DNA of 61,616 bases. Origin: Aneurinibacillus thermoaerophilus. Lineage in GTDB: Bacteria; Bacillota; Bacilli; Aneurinibacillales; Aneurinibacillaceae. The stretch is from NCBI RefSeq assembly GCF_900099925.1, contig NZ_FNDE01000019.1, forward strand, positions 1 to 61,616, given 5' to 3'. Shown here in pieces: positions 37,384 through 45,267 of the stretch. Each line of letters opens with the position of its first letter. The stretch's first letter is position 1. The translations under genes and the position numbers were made by a program. Below the pieces are notes generated by a model. That model was not told the origin of the DNA and did not search any database. It saw nothing but the letters and a program-made list of their open reading frames with translations.

Positions 37384-38229
37384 TTAATCAACCAAACATC
37401 TCGCTAACCGTTCTTTCAAATCCGCAACATTACGTGGCCTCGCTTCTGTCTCAGGGAAAAACGAAGGTACGAGTGCTTCCCATACATCAAACAAAAGAGG
37501 AACACCCAACTGTAGCCCTTCCAGCACATCGCGCCGCGCAAACACCTCATTCGGTGCACCTTCCAATGCAAGCCGTCCATCTTCGATAACAAACACCCAA
37601 TCCGCCCACTCATAAGCTAGATCGATATCGTGCGTCGCCATCACAATGGTTGTCCCTTCTTCTCTGTGAATTCTTTCTAACTCTTTCATCAAAAGACGCG
37701 TATGCAGGCGATCGAGATATGCTGTTGGTTCATCTAGAAGTAAAAGCTCCGGTTCCAGTACCATTACTCCGGCCAGTGCTACTCTTTTCTTCTGGCCAAG
37801 GCTTAAGTGATGCACCGGACGCTCGCGGAAATGTTCCAGGCCGAAACGAACGAGCGCCTGTTCCACCTTCCGCTTCGCTTCATCATCCGAAAGACCTGCG
37901 CTGCATAAGCCGTATGAAATATCTTCAGCCACTGTGCTGGCGATAAGTTGCTGTTCCGGATCTTGAAAGACCAGTCCGACTTTCTGCCTGATTTGGCTGA
38001 GAAACGTACGCCGATAAGAGAATGCTTCCCCTTTCCACTTCACGACCCCGCGTTCTGGTGCATAAATTCCGTTCATATGCAAAAACAATGTCGATTTTCC
38101 GCAGCCGTTATGTCCGAGTAGTACGCAGCGCTTGCCTCTGGGCACCCGCATTGTCAGACCATTCAAAGCAGGAGTTTCACTTCCCGGGTATGTGTAGCAC
38201 ACATCCTCGATTTCCAAAAGCCAGTCCAT
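37384..38229 (-). CDS. cbiO: Cobalt ECF transporter ATPase CbiO
   Basis: About 281 residues from MDWLLEIEDV. ABC ATPase motifs are complete: Walker A GHNGCGKSTLF, Q-loop VFQDPEQQL, signature LSLGQKKRVALAG, Walker B LLLLDEPTAYLD and the H-loop ATHDIDLAYEW. It powers cobalt uptake with CbiQ, CbiM and CbiN. Its start lies 5 bases after the cbiQ stop. Confidence 0.94.
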   Translation of the reverse strand: MDWLLEIEDVCYTYPGSETPALNGLTMRVPRGKRCVLLGHNGCGKSTLFLHMNGIYAPERGVVKWKGEAFSYRRTFLSQIRQKVGLVFQDPEQQLIASTVAEDISYGLCSAGLSDDEAKRKVEQALVRFGLEHFRERPVHHLSLGQKKRVALAGVMVLEPELLLLDEPTAYLDRLHTRLLMKELERIHREEGTTIVMATHDIDLAYEWADWVFVIEDGRLALEGAPNEVFARRDVLEGLQLGVPLLFDVWEALVPSFFPETEARPRNVADLKERLARCLVD

Positions 38230-38234
38230 TCTTC

Positions 38235-39026
38235 TCACCTTCCCGTCCACCATTCAAGCGCAACCAACAGCAAAAAAACTGCTGCCGCCTCGGCCGCGTA
38301 TCTTCTCGAAACAAAAGCATGTGAAGAAGCTACTACCCTCAAGTCTCCATCAAATCCGCGCGCCGCAAGTCCAATCGAAAGCTGCTGATAACGCTGTACT
38401 GTCCGGGCAAATAATCGCGCAACCAATCCGCCGGCATCCCGCATCTTGCGCGAGAATCCATGTCGGGCTCCCCTTGCTTTATAGGCAATCCAAAGCTGTT
38501 CCACCGTTTCTAAAAACACGAAAACAAACCGATACATAACAAGCAACAAATCTGTCACCATACAAGGGACACCAATCCGCCGCAGCACGGCTAAAATTTC
38601 CGTAAATGGAACCGTCAACAAAATAAAATACAAACAAGAAACGGAAGAAAGCGAACGAAGCAATAACGCGCTCGCTTTCTTCATACCGGCCACGCCAATA
38701 TATACATGAAAAACTCCGAAAGAATAAATAAATACCGTCTGCTCTGTTATCTCCGCTATTGACCGCGCCGTAATTTCCAGCATAATTGGCGGCAAGCTAA
38801 GCGCAAGAAATAAAGAAATTGCCCCCAATAGCCGCAAATAAATACGCCAAGGAATGCCGGCATAGCCCACAATCCAGACACTCATCCATACAAAAACTGC
38901 TATGTGAGTAGGCGCGTGCGCCACCATAACAAAACAAAGCATAATAATGCCAATTACCAGTTTCTGAATCGGAGATACATGGCGCAGGCGATTCGTATAA
39001 GCAAGCGTATCAAGCTGAATCTTCAT
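38235..39026 (-). CDS. cbiQ: Cobalt ECF transporter transmembrane protein CbiQ
   Basis: About 263 residues from MKIQLDTLAY at 39026; an upstream extension overlaps cbiN and is not native. It has five or so hydrophobic helices and the coupling helix with ARGARHGFSRK and AARGFDGD, the conserved A-R-G motifs that contact the ATPase. It is the T component of the energy-coupling factor transporter. Confidence 0.93.
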   Translation of the reverse strand: MKIQLDTLAYTNRLRHVSPIQKLVIGIIMLCFVMVAHAPTHIAVFVWMSVWIVGYAGIPWRIYLRLLGAISLFLALSLPPIMLEITARSIAEITEQTVFIYSFGVFHVYIGVAGMKKASALLLRSLSSVSCLYFILLTVPFTEILAVLRRIGVPCMVTDLLLVMYRFVFVFLETVEQLWIAYKARGARHGFSRKMRDAGGLVARLFARTVQRYQQLSIGLAARGFDGDLRVVASSHAFVSRRYAAEAAAVFLLLVALEWWTGR

Positions 39027-39321
39027 CCGAACATTCCCGCTTTGTAGCCCGACCCTTATAATAACCGATGCCATACCCTATAATACCGGCGCCAAAGGCC
39101 GCCTGAAGCGCGAATAGAAGGCTTTCCGTCTCACTTCCCGGCGGTTCAAAAAGCGGCTCGAACCACGGTTTGTATTCTGGTGCCATTTCTGTCACCGCCT
39201 GTTCCGCCGCGCCGTCCGCTCCGCCAAAATCCGAATCTTTAATCATGACAAGCGGAATCACCATCAACGCAGCTACTACCAAAATAATCAATACATTCAT
39301 TTTCCAAACCGAATTTTTCAT
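39010..39321 (-). CDS. cbiN: Cobalt transport protein CbiN
   Basis: A 103-residue protein with two transmembrane helices (about 8-26 and 67-87) separated by an extracytoplasmic loop containing GADGAAEQAVTE and YKPWFEPLFEPP. CbiN stabilises metal insertion into CbiM. It lies 6 bases after cbiM and overlaps the cbiQ start. Confidence 0.93.
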   Translation of the reverse strand: MKNSVWKMNVLIILVVAALMVIPLVMIKDSDFGGADGAAEQAVTEMAPEYKPWFEPLFEPPGSETESLLFALQAAFGAGIIGYGIGYYKGRATKRECSDEDSA

Positions 39322-39327
39322 AAAGAA

Positions 39328-40086
39328 TTACGCTCCCCGTTTAATAGATTGCAGCGTGTTTAATTCTTGTCTGTTATACACCATAAGCCAGTTCCATACC
39401 AGCACCGTCAGCAACCCTTCGCTAATCGCGAGCGGAATCTGAGTAACCGCGAAAATTCCAGCAAACTTTGCGAAAGAAGCCAGCACTCCGCCACTTGCCG
39501 CCGGAAATGCCAGCGCCAACTGTAAAGAAGTAACAACATAAGTCGCCATATCGGCTAATGCCGCCGCCAGAAAAACGGCCAAACGTTGCTTTCCCGTTGA
39601 ACGAACAGTCAATCGGTACACACTATATGCTACGAACGGCCCAACCACGGCCATGGAAAACGCATTTGCACCCAATGTGGTTAGTCCACCATGTGCCAAG
39701 AGTACGGCCTGAAACAAAAGCACAAAGCTTCCTAACACTGTCATCGCCAGCGGGCCAAACAATACCGCCCCCAATCCCGTCCCGGTCGGATGAGAACTGC
39801 TTCCTGTCACGGATGGAATTTTCAGCGCTGACAAAACGAATGCAAATGCGCCCGCCAACCCGAGAAGCAATTTCGTCTCCGGTTGCTCTTTTGTTAATCG
39901 CTTAAGAGAACGAAGTCCCATCAGGAAAAAAGGTAAAAACAGCACCCACCAAAAAACGGCCCAACCTACTGGCAAAAAGCCTTCCATAATGTGCATCGCA
40001 TAAGCAGTGTTAGGTTCGTTAAGCGAAAAATAAAGCGCGAACCCCGCAACAACTGCAGCAAACGAGAGCATACGTTTTCTTTTCAT
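39328..40086 (-). CDS. cbiM: Cobalt ECF transporter substrate-binding protein CbiM
   Basis: A 252-residue S component with an N-terminal signal peptide (about 1-30). The predicted mature start is [13 protein letters not shown]; in CbiM/NikM the new N-terminal Met-His segment binds the metal. Later motifs are [18 protein letters not shown] and [21 protein letters not shown], which hold further metal-site histidines. It is the first gene of the operon, about 90 bases after the riboswitch terminator, and makes B12-controlled cobalt import the entry of the pathway. Confidence 0.95.
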   Translation of the reverse strand: MKRKRMLSFAAVVAGFALYFSLNEPNTAYAMHIMEGFLPVGWAVFWWVLFLPFFLMGLRSLKRLTKEQPETKLLLGLAGAFAFVLSALKIPSVTGSSSHPTGTGLGAVLFGPLAMTVLGSFVLLFQAVLLAHGGLTTLGANAFSMAVVGPFVAYSVYRLTVRSTGKQRLAVFLAAALADMATYVVTSLQLALAFPAASGGVLASFAKFAGIFAVTQIPLAISEGLLTVLVWNWLMVYNRQELNTLQSIKRGA

Positions 40087-40171
40087 TCACTTCTTCCTCC
40101 CTTTCATACATGCAATTTCTATCAGCAATAAGAAAATCTAGCAAGTTGCGCTCTCATCCTTTAATAATGAA

Positions 40172-40207
40172 AATAAAAAAGCATCTTTTCCCACAGAAAA
40201 GATGCTT
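40172..40207 (-). terminator. Riboswitch-controlled terminator of the cobalamin operon
   Basis: AAGCATCTTTT/AAAAGATGCTT with loop CTGTGGG-like bases, followed on the minus strand by TTTTTTATTTTC. It sits between the B12 aptamer and cbiM and is the expected OFF-state terminator. Confidence 0.85.
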
Positions 40208-40287
40208 CGGTAAACAAAAGCGCAAAATCAATCTACGTGCCTGTGTTATATGCCCCTTTGAACACCTCACCATCCTCGTGGTTTTGC

Positions 40288-40480
40288 AGTGTTTCTCTTC
40301 ACGGCAGGTCTCCTGGCTTCGGGTCTGACGAACAACCGCCCCCTTCCCATTTCACAGGCAGAAATAGTGGGTTTAATATCAGCAGTGTTCTTCCCTTCAC
40401 AGTGGCGGGACCGCGTCGGATTTGCACCGAACTTCCCTTTTAAGTTCTCCATTCCAGCATCTGGTGGAACTTTGAACACC
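40288..40480 (-). promoter_or_regulatory. Cobalamin (AdoCbl) riboswitch
   Basis: The minus strand holds the B12 box GCCAGGAGACCTGCC (about 40302-40317), the core GGTGCAAATCCGACGCGGT and CCCGCCACTGTGA. The ends pair through GGTGTT and AACAC. It precedes cbiM and a terminator, so bound cobalamin should shut off the whole 15-gene operon by premature termination. Confidence 0.95.
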
Positions 40481-40755
40481 GTAAAGTTTACATATACAGT
40501 TGTAAGTGAGCCCATGATAACATGAATTTGAAAATAATTCTACTGGTAAACACTTATTTTTTGAAAAATTATAGACTTTAGTACAGGAAAGAAATCAGAA
40601 TACTAGTAACAGCGCCAACCTAATTTATAAGACTCAGGCTTACTATTACTTTCATGTAGATCGAATCAAAAGAAATAAGAAACCCTGCCTTTTGGCAGAC
40701 AGGGGCGAAATTCAACTATTTAAGGCGATTAAAGTTTGGTATGGGTACCATCACA

Positions 40756-40959
40756 TTACGGTAAATTCCCGGATTTTCCGCACCCGCAAATCGCGACTGT
40801 TTTCGGTTCTTCAATATTCACAATGAACGGCTGTTTTCCTGTCCCTTTGTGAGAGCCATCACAATACGGAGGGTTCCCAGTCAAACCACAAGCACAATAA
40901 GCTTTTTTTCCGGGTTTCTCTTGTATTACATAGGGTTGCTTCCTATCATACATAGCCAT
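40756..40959 (-). pseudogene. CDGSH iron-sulfur domain protein, truncated by a nonsense codon
   Basis: From the ATG at 40959 (7 bases after GGAGGA) the frame gives 67 residues. The first CDGSH motif is intact ([16 protein letters not shown]), so one [2Fe-2S] cluster could bind. The second starts normally ([10 protein letters not shown]) but meets TAA at 40756-40758. The next codons, in the same frame, read C-D-G-T-H-T-K-L and then a natural stop at 40729-40731. One substitution therefore replaced the residue before the second CDGTH (usually Tyr or Phe). It may still make a one-cluster protein. Confidence 0.8.
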
Positions 40960-40970
40960 CTCCATTCCTC

Positions 40971-41072
40971 CTATATCCATCTTTTTTGCTCTTTCAACGT
41001 TCGTATTGTGATGAGAAAAAGGGTCGATTTACCAATTCCATTTTTTCCTAATACGAGACGGAAATATTCATC
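40971..41072 (-). pseudogene. P-loop ATPase fragment
   Basis: The minus strand encodes a short open stretch with [16 protein letters not shown], a good Walker A of the ABC/SbcC type, closed by a stop at 40971. There is a stop codon just upstream and no other ATPase motif, so it is a remnant. It overlaps the ribosome site region of the CDGSH gene. Confidence 0.55.
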
Positions 41073-41270
41073 CGTTATTTAATCAATCGTAGAAACAAGA
41101 AGAAGCGGAACATGGAACTTATTTGATTTTATCTTTTTGCAAACACAACATTGGTAATTTTGCACATTATTTGATTCTAAAGCAGGGAATTCTTTTTCAA
41201 ATTTCCATGGTCGAAGCCGTCTCATTTGGCAAATATATAGCTACCGATTAAGGGGTTAACAAACGGTTAT

Positions 41271-41480
41271 TTGGCAATACTGGCTCTTATCATCACAATG
41301 ATAAGGAGCGGATTATGTTATGAAAAAATCACTGATTACAAACTTACGAATGAAGCATTACGAAAGGAAGAGCGTGCGATTTCTGATGCTTTTTTCCGGC
41401 AGCGTGTGACGGCCGTTCGACTGATTCTTGAAGGTTTTTCTACGGTAAAAGCTGCAGAAGTACTGGGCATTTGTCACTAG
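41271..41480 (+). pseudogene. Transposase N-terminal fragment (IS630-like)
   Basis: The reading frame contains RVTAVRLILEGFSTVKAAEVLGICH, a helix-turn-helix resembling the N-terminus of IS630-type transposases. It then stops at 41478-41480. No catalytic domain follows, so it is a truncated remnant. The first 20 or so residues are probably not part of the original protein. Confidence 0.5.
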
Positions 41481-41579
41481 TCTGAGACGCCTTAGAAAAA
41501 GGCGCCGCTCACGTAAATAACACCTGAAATTTTTCAAACGAAGAAAGGGAACTGACCCTTCCCTATCTAAGTTAAAAAT

Positions 41580-41765
41580 ATGCTTAAGAAATTTTCGAAA
41601 TCACAAGTATGGATAATTGCTTTAGTGGTCTATGTGCTAAGTACCATTAATTACAAAAATCCTTCTACACTTGATAAGATATCCATTACTTTGGCATGTA
41701 TCTTATCAGCTCTTGTCATCTGGAATTTCGTATTACACTTATATAAAGAAAGGATTGAAAAATGA
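41580..41765 (+). CDS. Small two-helix membrane protein
   Basis: A 61-residue protein with two hydrophobic segments (about 9-25 and 33-54) and a short basic tail. Family not recognised. Its last codons overlap the start of the next gene (ATGA), so the two are expressed together. A clear ribosome site was not seen. Confidence 0.5.
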   Translation: MLKKFSKSQVWIIALVVYVLSTINYKNPSTLDKISITLACILSALVIWNFVLHLYKERIEK

Positions 41766-41962
41766 ACTATACCTTTAACAGTACAAAAGAGTTAAAACAG
41801 TTTATCGCAAAGGAAGTCTTGAGCTCGGCTGAAGCTATTGAATACCTAGGGATTAGTCGTGCACGTCTAAGCCAGTTAATTAAGAACGGCAAACTTATCC
41901 CCATCAAAAAACTGCAACGGGATAGTCTGTTCCTAAAAATCGATGTAGAGAAAAAAAAGTAA
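41762..41962 (+). CDS. Small helix-turn-helix protein (excisionase-like)
   Basis: A 66-residue protein with a helix-turn-helix of the MerR/excisionase type: SSAEAIEYLGISRARLSQLIKNGKLIPIKK, followed by a short strand and a basic end. Proteins of this size are often excisionases or small regulators of mobile elements, which suits this region. It is translationally coupled to the membrane protein before it. Confidence 0.6.
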   Translation: MNYTFNSTKELKQFIAKEVLSSAEAIEYLGISRARLSQLIKNGKLIPIKKLQRDSLFLKIDVEKKK

Positions 41963-42023
41963 GAGCTTGAAGAGTTAAGGAAGAAATACAGACCATATGA
42001 TTAAAAATAAGACCCGGCTACAC

Positions 42024-42187
42024 CGAGTTATTTTTGTTCTGGCATCCATGTGAATACGTAGTCAGGTTTCGAATTCTTTAGGACAAGCTGACCGTTTTCT
42101 GTATGTACTTCCCGTTTGCCTGTATCGATAAGCTTCTGAAGGTCTTCGGGTAAGGGGATATTGCCGTTTCCTGTTGCGGCCAAGTAA
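42024..42187 (-). pseudogene. AbrB-like small gene, copy 1 (5'-truncated)
   Basis: The minus strand encodes IPLPEDLQKLIDTGKREV, HTENGQLVLKN and DYVFTWMPEQK, closing with a stop. This is the same small protein as at 45268-45465 and 50416-50589. The N-terminus is lost where the TnpB fragment begins (about 42190). No ribosome site is visible. The pattern TG-x-I-x-LPEDL ... ENGQLVLK resembles a SpoVT/AbrB swapped-hairpin domain. Confidence 0.6.
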
Positions 42188-42198
42188 AGGAATCTCTA

Positions 42199-42303
42199 TC
42201 TCTGTCTGAGCTCACCTTTCGCTGTGAATGTGGTTTTGTGGCAAACAGGGACTAGAATGCTGCTACCAATGTCAAAAATGAAGGATTGCGACTGTTAACA
42301 TAA
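42199..42303 (+). pseudogene. tnpB: TnpB (IS605 OrfB) C-terminal fragment
   Basis: The plus-strand frame reads LTFRCECGFVANRD, stop, NAATNVKNEGLRLLT, stop. This is the zinc-ribbon end of TnpB (C-x-CG ... RDxNAAxN), interrupted by a TAG at the residue after RD. Only about 35 codons remain. TnpB is the RNA-guided nuclease of IS200/IS605 elements. Confidence 0.75.
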
Positions 42304-42415
42304 CTATAAATAGAGCATGGAACAGGCTCAATAGCTAAGTAAATTTCGTACTGTTAGGTATGATTACCTTAGAAGCCCCCATCTCCAAGCGAAGCGTAGG
42401 TGACGGGTAATTCAC
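42304..42415 (+). mobile_element. IS605-family right end with omega-RNA remnant
   Basis: After the tnpB fragment the sequence runs through GTTAGGTATGATTACC and AGAAGCCCCCATCTCcaagcgaagcg, split by a hairpin, and ends ...GGTAATTCAC at 42415. The CCCCCATCTC/GGTGACGGG hairpin and the TTCAC end match the usual right end of IS605-type elements, which also forms the 3' part of the guide RNA. The left part of the element is missing. Confidence 0.7.
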
Positions 42416-42508
42416 ATTGAATATAGGTTTTTGTCTATGTCATAAACCTATATATAAACATAATTTATGATGAGCGCTAACACTCGAAATATAAAGGAGG
42501 TATACTCG

Positions 42509-42784
42509 ATGTACTGGTATCATGATCCAAATTATGTGCAGCAGTATAGTCCGGACATACAACAATATGATTACTACGTTTATCCTGACCTTGAGAGACA
42601 ACCACAACTATTTGGGAGAGTTAATCAACTTGAAAGGCGTGTAAATGAACTAACCTTGCAAGTAAATCAGCTGCAAAATACGGTGGAACGTCATACAAGA
42701 AGGCTAAATCGGTTAAATCAACGTCTACGTGTAGTTGAGAATAGGCTGCAAATACCTTTTACTCCTTATGAAGGTGGATTTTAA
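42509..42784 (+). CDS. Tyr-rich/coiled-coil protein, possible spore-surface protein
   Basis: A 91-residue protein from the ATG at 42509, which follows AAAGGAGG. The N-terminus is rich in Tyr, Gln and Asp (MYWYHDPNYVQQYSPD). Residues 37-82 form a heptad coiled coil rich in Arg/Asn (NQLERRVNELTLQVNQLQN). Composition and a CATA-type -10 upstream suggest a late sporulation coat or exosporium component, but no specific family is recognised. Confidence 0.6.
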   Translation: MYWYHDPNYVQQYSPDIQQYDYYVYPDLERQPQLFGRVNQLERRVNELTLQVNQLQNTVERHTRRLNRLNQRLRVVENRLQIPFTPYEGGF

Positions 42785-42886
42785 TCAATCCAAGACCTTA
42801 AAAAACCTAATATAGGAAAAATCCTCATTTAGGGTTCTTAAATCGTTAATGTACAAAAGAATTGTAAATCTACAGCTTGATGCTCA

Positions 42887-42943
42887 ACGTCCGATAAGCT
42901 CTGTTATGCATAATCTGTTATGCATAAAGAGATTATCGGACGT
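42887..42943. repeat. 57-bp near-perfect palindrome
   Basis: ACGTCCGATAA (42887-42897) pairs with TTATCGGACGT (42933-42943), and CTCT with AGAG inside. The centre holds two copies of the self-complementary 10-mer TTATGCATAA separated by TCTG. No T run follows on either strand, so a plain terminator is less likely than a mobile or cruciform element. Confidence 0.75.
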
Positions 42944-42985
42944 AAGCAAACAAATGTAACTTACTTACTATTCTCCATCACGTTT

Positions 42986-43204
42986 TTATGGTGCAATTTT
43001 TGTTCCCATAAGTGAAGGAAGTGTATAGGATGTCAGATTATTTCCAATTGGATTAATTCCAGTTGTGAATTCGAGCCTAATGGATAGTCTATCATTTGCA
43101 TTTAATCTGCGTTGTATTTTTCTTCCTACGGTATTGGTTCCCGTTGCTCCAGTGGGACATGAAATCACAGCATTACCCTGTATGCATCTGTGAAAATTGC
43201 TCAT
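42986..43204 (-). CDS. Hypothetical small protein
   Basis: A 72-residue protein from the ATG at 43204 (GAGAG 9 bases upstream; an ATG at 43213 is also in frame). It begins MSNFHRCIQGN and includes SCPTGATGTNTVGRKIQ. Two cysteines, no membrane segment. Not recognised. It lies near other candidate spore-surface genes. Confidence 0.5.
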   Translation of the reverse strand: MSNFHRCIQGNAVISCPTGATGTNTVGRKIQRRLNANDRLSIRLEFTTGINPIGNNLTSYTLPSLMGTKIAP

Positions 43205-43360
43205 TATTTTCATCTCTCATTCGTTGTGTATAGGTATTTATTATTCTATTTTCTGAAAGTTGTCCTTGAAGCGGCATGTACCTACTAGAAATATCTTTCT
43301 TGAGATTTTACGTCTGATAACGTTCATTAAGTAGGCTGACTTAGATTAAAGTAACAGCAA

Positions 43361-43515
43361 AAAATCCCCGCCATCCATATGGATAGCGGGGTATCTTTTA
43401 CCATTTCATTAAATTTTTATTGCAAAATTTCAGCTTTTTTAGTGAGATAGTTGCAAATATGATTTTGCAAGCCAGCTATAAGGTTGTTTCTATCCCTCAT
43501 AGGTAAGCTACAAAC
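43361..43515 (-). repeat. CRISPR-repeat-bearing unit, copy A
   Basis: About 150 bases, repeated with roughly 70-75% identity at 46503-46663. Reading the minus strand: a 30-base CRISPR-type repeat (43486-43515), about 95 bases of conserved spacer-like and flanking sequence including ATCTCACTAAAAAAGCTGAA, and a terminator stem CCCCGC.ATCCATATGGAT.GCGGGG (43366-43391) with a T run. No second full repeat and no cas gene is present. Confidence 0.75.
43486..43515 (-). CRISPR. Isolated CRISPR-type repeat A
   Basis: A 30-base repeat; the minus strand reads GTTTGTAGCTTACC, then TATGAGGGATAGAAAC. It is close to the type I-B/III repeat family of Firmicutes that ends ATTGAAAC. It is identical to the repeat at 46634-46663. 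It stands alone, so this is not an array. Confidence 0.65.
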
Positions 43516-43848
43516 TCATTTTACATGAAAACATACATAATGAGAATCCTGGCGGTAGACGATGGATTTTAACTGTTCATTTCCATAACTATCCTTATAT
43601 ACCAATATTTTTAGACTTAGCGTACAATTTTTCCGAAATATTGGTTGTACCCCTCTTTCTAAATCAACAAAGAACTGATTGCGCTTCAGTCAACCAGTTC
43701 TTTATATTAGAAATTCTGTGAAATAAATTTTAAAAACTTGGGGAATGGATATAAATTCTTTCGCTATTTTTAATTACGATGATTTTATTTTTTTCTTTCC
43801 GAAAAAGTGATACTATTTGTTACATAAACAATATAAGGTGGAATTCTT
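43516..43848. other. Intergenic region with a hairpin
   Basis: About 330 AT-rich bases. An AAAGAACTG/CAGTTCTTT stem (about 43670-43702) followed by TATATT looks like a weak terminator. No gene recognised. Confidence 0.45.
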
Positions 43849-44055
43849 ATGCAAAATAAATCTATTTTAGCTTATACTCTAATTCTTTTACCTCTCGCAA
43901 TATCAATTTATTTTTTAATTAACCCCAAAGCTTTAATACCTAACGGATATGAATTAGCCATTGATGGTTATGTAATATCCAGAACCTTAATATTTATTTT
44001 TACTTTTTATTTATTATCTAAACTGGGATATTTTATTACTAACAAAAAAGATTAG
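43849..44055 (+). CDS. Small two-helix membrane protein
   Basis: A 68-residue protein with hydrophobic segments at about 7-24 and 43-62 and a KKD tail. AAGGTGG lies 7 bases before the ATG, and a terminator overlaps the stop. Family not recognised. Codon use is very AT-rich compared with the cobalamin operon, in line with the rest of this accessory region. Confidence 0.6.
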   Translation: MQNKSILAYTLILLPLAISIYFLINPKALIPNGYELAIDGYVISRTLIFIFTFYLLSKLGYFITNKKD

Positions 44056-44074
44056 CTAATTTACGCTAATCTTT
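44047..44074 (+). terminator. Terminator of the small membrane gene
   Basis: A perfect 10-bp stem AAAGATTAGC/GCTAATCTTT with an 8-base loop, starting inside the last codons. Confidence 0.7.
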
Positions 44075-44121
44075 CAGCTTGTAGACAAAGTCTAACTTCC
44101 AGGCAGGTCTACAAGCTGAAA
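44072..44121. repeat. Perfect 15-bp inverted repeat
   Basis: TTTCAGCTTGTAGAC (44072-44086) and its exact complement (44107-44121) enclose 20 bases. It lies immediately before the IS21 remnant and may be part of its end or another terminator. Confidence 0.7.
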
Positions 44122-44151
44122 TGCAACCTTCTTTTCCTATAATCTGTAACT

Positions 44152-44280
44152 TTAATCTTTCATATTAAAGATACGAGAATGATGCAGAAGTCGATCCAAC
44201 ATCGCTGTCGCAAGAACTGGCTCTCCCAATACTTTTCCCCATTCACCAAATGACTTGTTAAATAAGTAAACTTGGCTTTA
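44152..44280 (-). pseudogene. istB: IS21-family IstB C-terminal fragment
   Basis: The minus strand encodes YLFNKSFGEWGKVLGEP followed by VLATAMLDRLLHHSRIFNMKD and a stop, the C-terminal end of the IstB helper ATPase. The Walker motifs are missing. It is joined directly to the istA fragment. Confidence 0.8.
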
Positions 44281-44562
44281 CGAATGTGCGAAGCTTTTTC
44301 TCCAACTTTCCTTCTTGGTCTGCTTTTCGTAACTGAGAGTTGAGTTAGCTCCTGCTTCTATCATACGTTTATGCAAATAGTCTTTATAGCGGTCTGGTTT
44401 ACTTCCTCGGCTCGTTCGTTTCTTTTTCAAAGGCAGGGAGTTTTCCCAAAGATACTTACGAACTGTTTTTCGATCAATCCCAAACTGCCGGGCAATGTCA
44501 AAGATAGACATTCCTTTCCGGTATAACTCCTTAATCATAAAAAATTCCCCTCTCGTAATCAT
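44278..44562 (-). pseudogene. istA: IS21-family transposase IstA N-terminal fragment
   Basis: 94 codons. It has the IstA helix-turn-helix (IKELYRKGMSIFDIARQFG; DRKTVRKYLWE) and then a short linker, ending where the istB remnant starts. The DDE catalytic domain is deleted, so the element is dead. GAGGGGAATTTTTTATG-type sequence precedes the start. Confidence 0.8.
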
Positions 44563-44805
44563 GAACCATAGCTCCTCTCAGATATCTATGGTTCTTATTG
44601 AAAATAGTATCAATATGTAACTACTCCTAGAAGGTCATTAACCTATGTCAATGTACTAGATTCCCTTTACCAACTAATCACAGTGAAAAAGACATCGTCT
44701 TCTTTCCTTGTTCCCTTTTCTAGCATTTACCCGCTACCAAAACATTACCAAAGGCACAGAATTGCCCCTAGAATAAATTCTAGATTATTGAATTAAAAAC
44801 CCAGA

Positions 44806-45183
44806 TGGAACGGCCTTGTTGTATGCAGCACGATTGGCACTCCGCTGCTTGCTCGGAATTTCGACCGCGCCTAGTACTCCCTGCTGAAAAAATCGGGTCT
44901 TCCAAAGATTCGCTTCCACGATTTACGTCATAGACACGCTACTCTTATGTTGAAACAAGGAGTACATCCAAAAATCGTAAGCGAACGGTTAGGTCACTCA
45001 AATATCAACATCACGTTAGATACGTATTCGCATGTCTTCCCAGGACTGCAAGAAGCGGCTGCAAAAGAGTTTGGAAAATCGCTTTTCGGAGCCAAAAAAA
45101 AGGTAAAAATGCACTTTAGCAAAATAAAAGTTTGCAAAATGTTTGCAAATAGCCTCAAAACACAAAAAGACGCGGGTGCATAA
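44806..45183 (+). pseudogene. Tyrosine recombinase C-terminal remnant, copy 1
   Basis: Homologous to the end of the integrase pseudogene at 53136-54066. Readable segments are SLLKKSGLPKIRFHDLRHRHAT, in two pieces, and LGHSNINITLDTYSHV, containing the catalytic R, H and Y. A TAG replaces a Trp codon (DRA-stop-YSLL) and the N-terminal two thirds are missing. It is followed by an AbrB-like gene on the opposite strand. Confidence 0.8.
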
Positions 45184-45267
45184 AATCGCGCAAACCCGCG
45201 TAATTACTGACTTTATCGTGGTTTATTATCATAATTTCGTGACCATTTTGGTGACCACCTATGACCA

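Noticed and set aside
43538-43570. Short plus-strand start reading MRILAVDDGF then stop, like a response-regulator N-terminus
   Set aside because: Only ten codons with no ribosome site and nothing matching after the stop; chance similarity is more likely.
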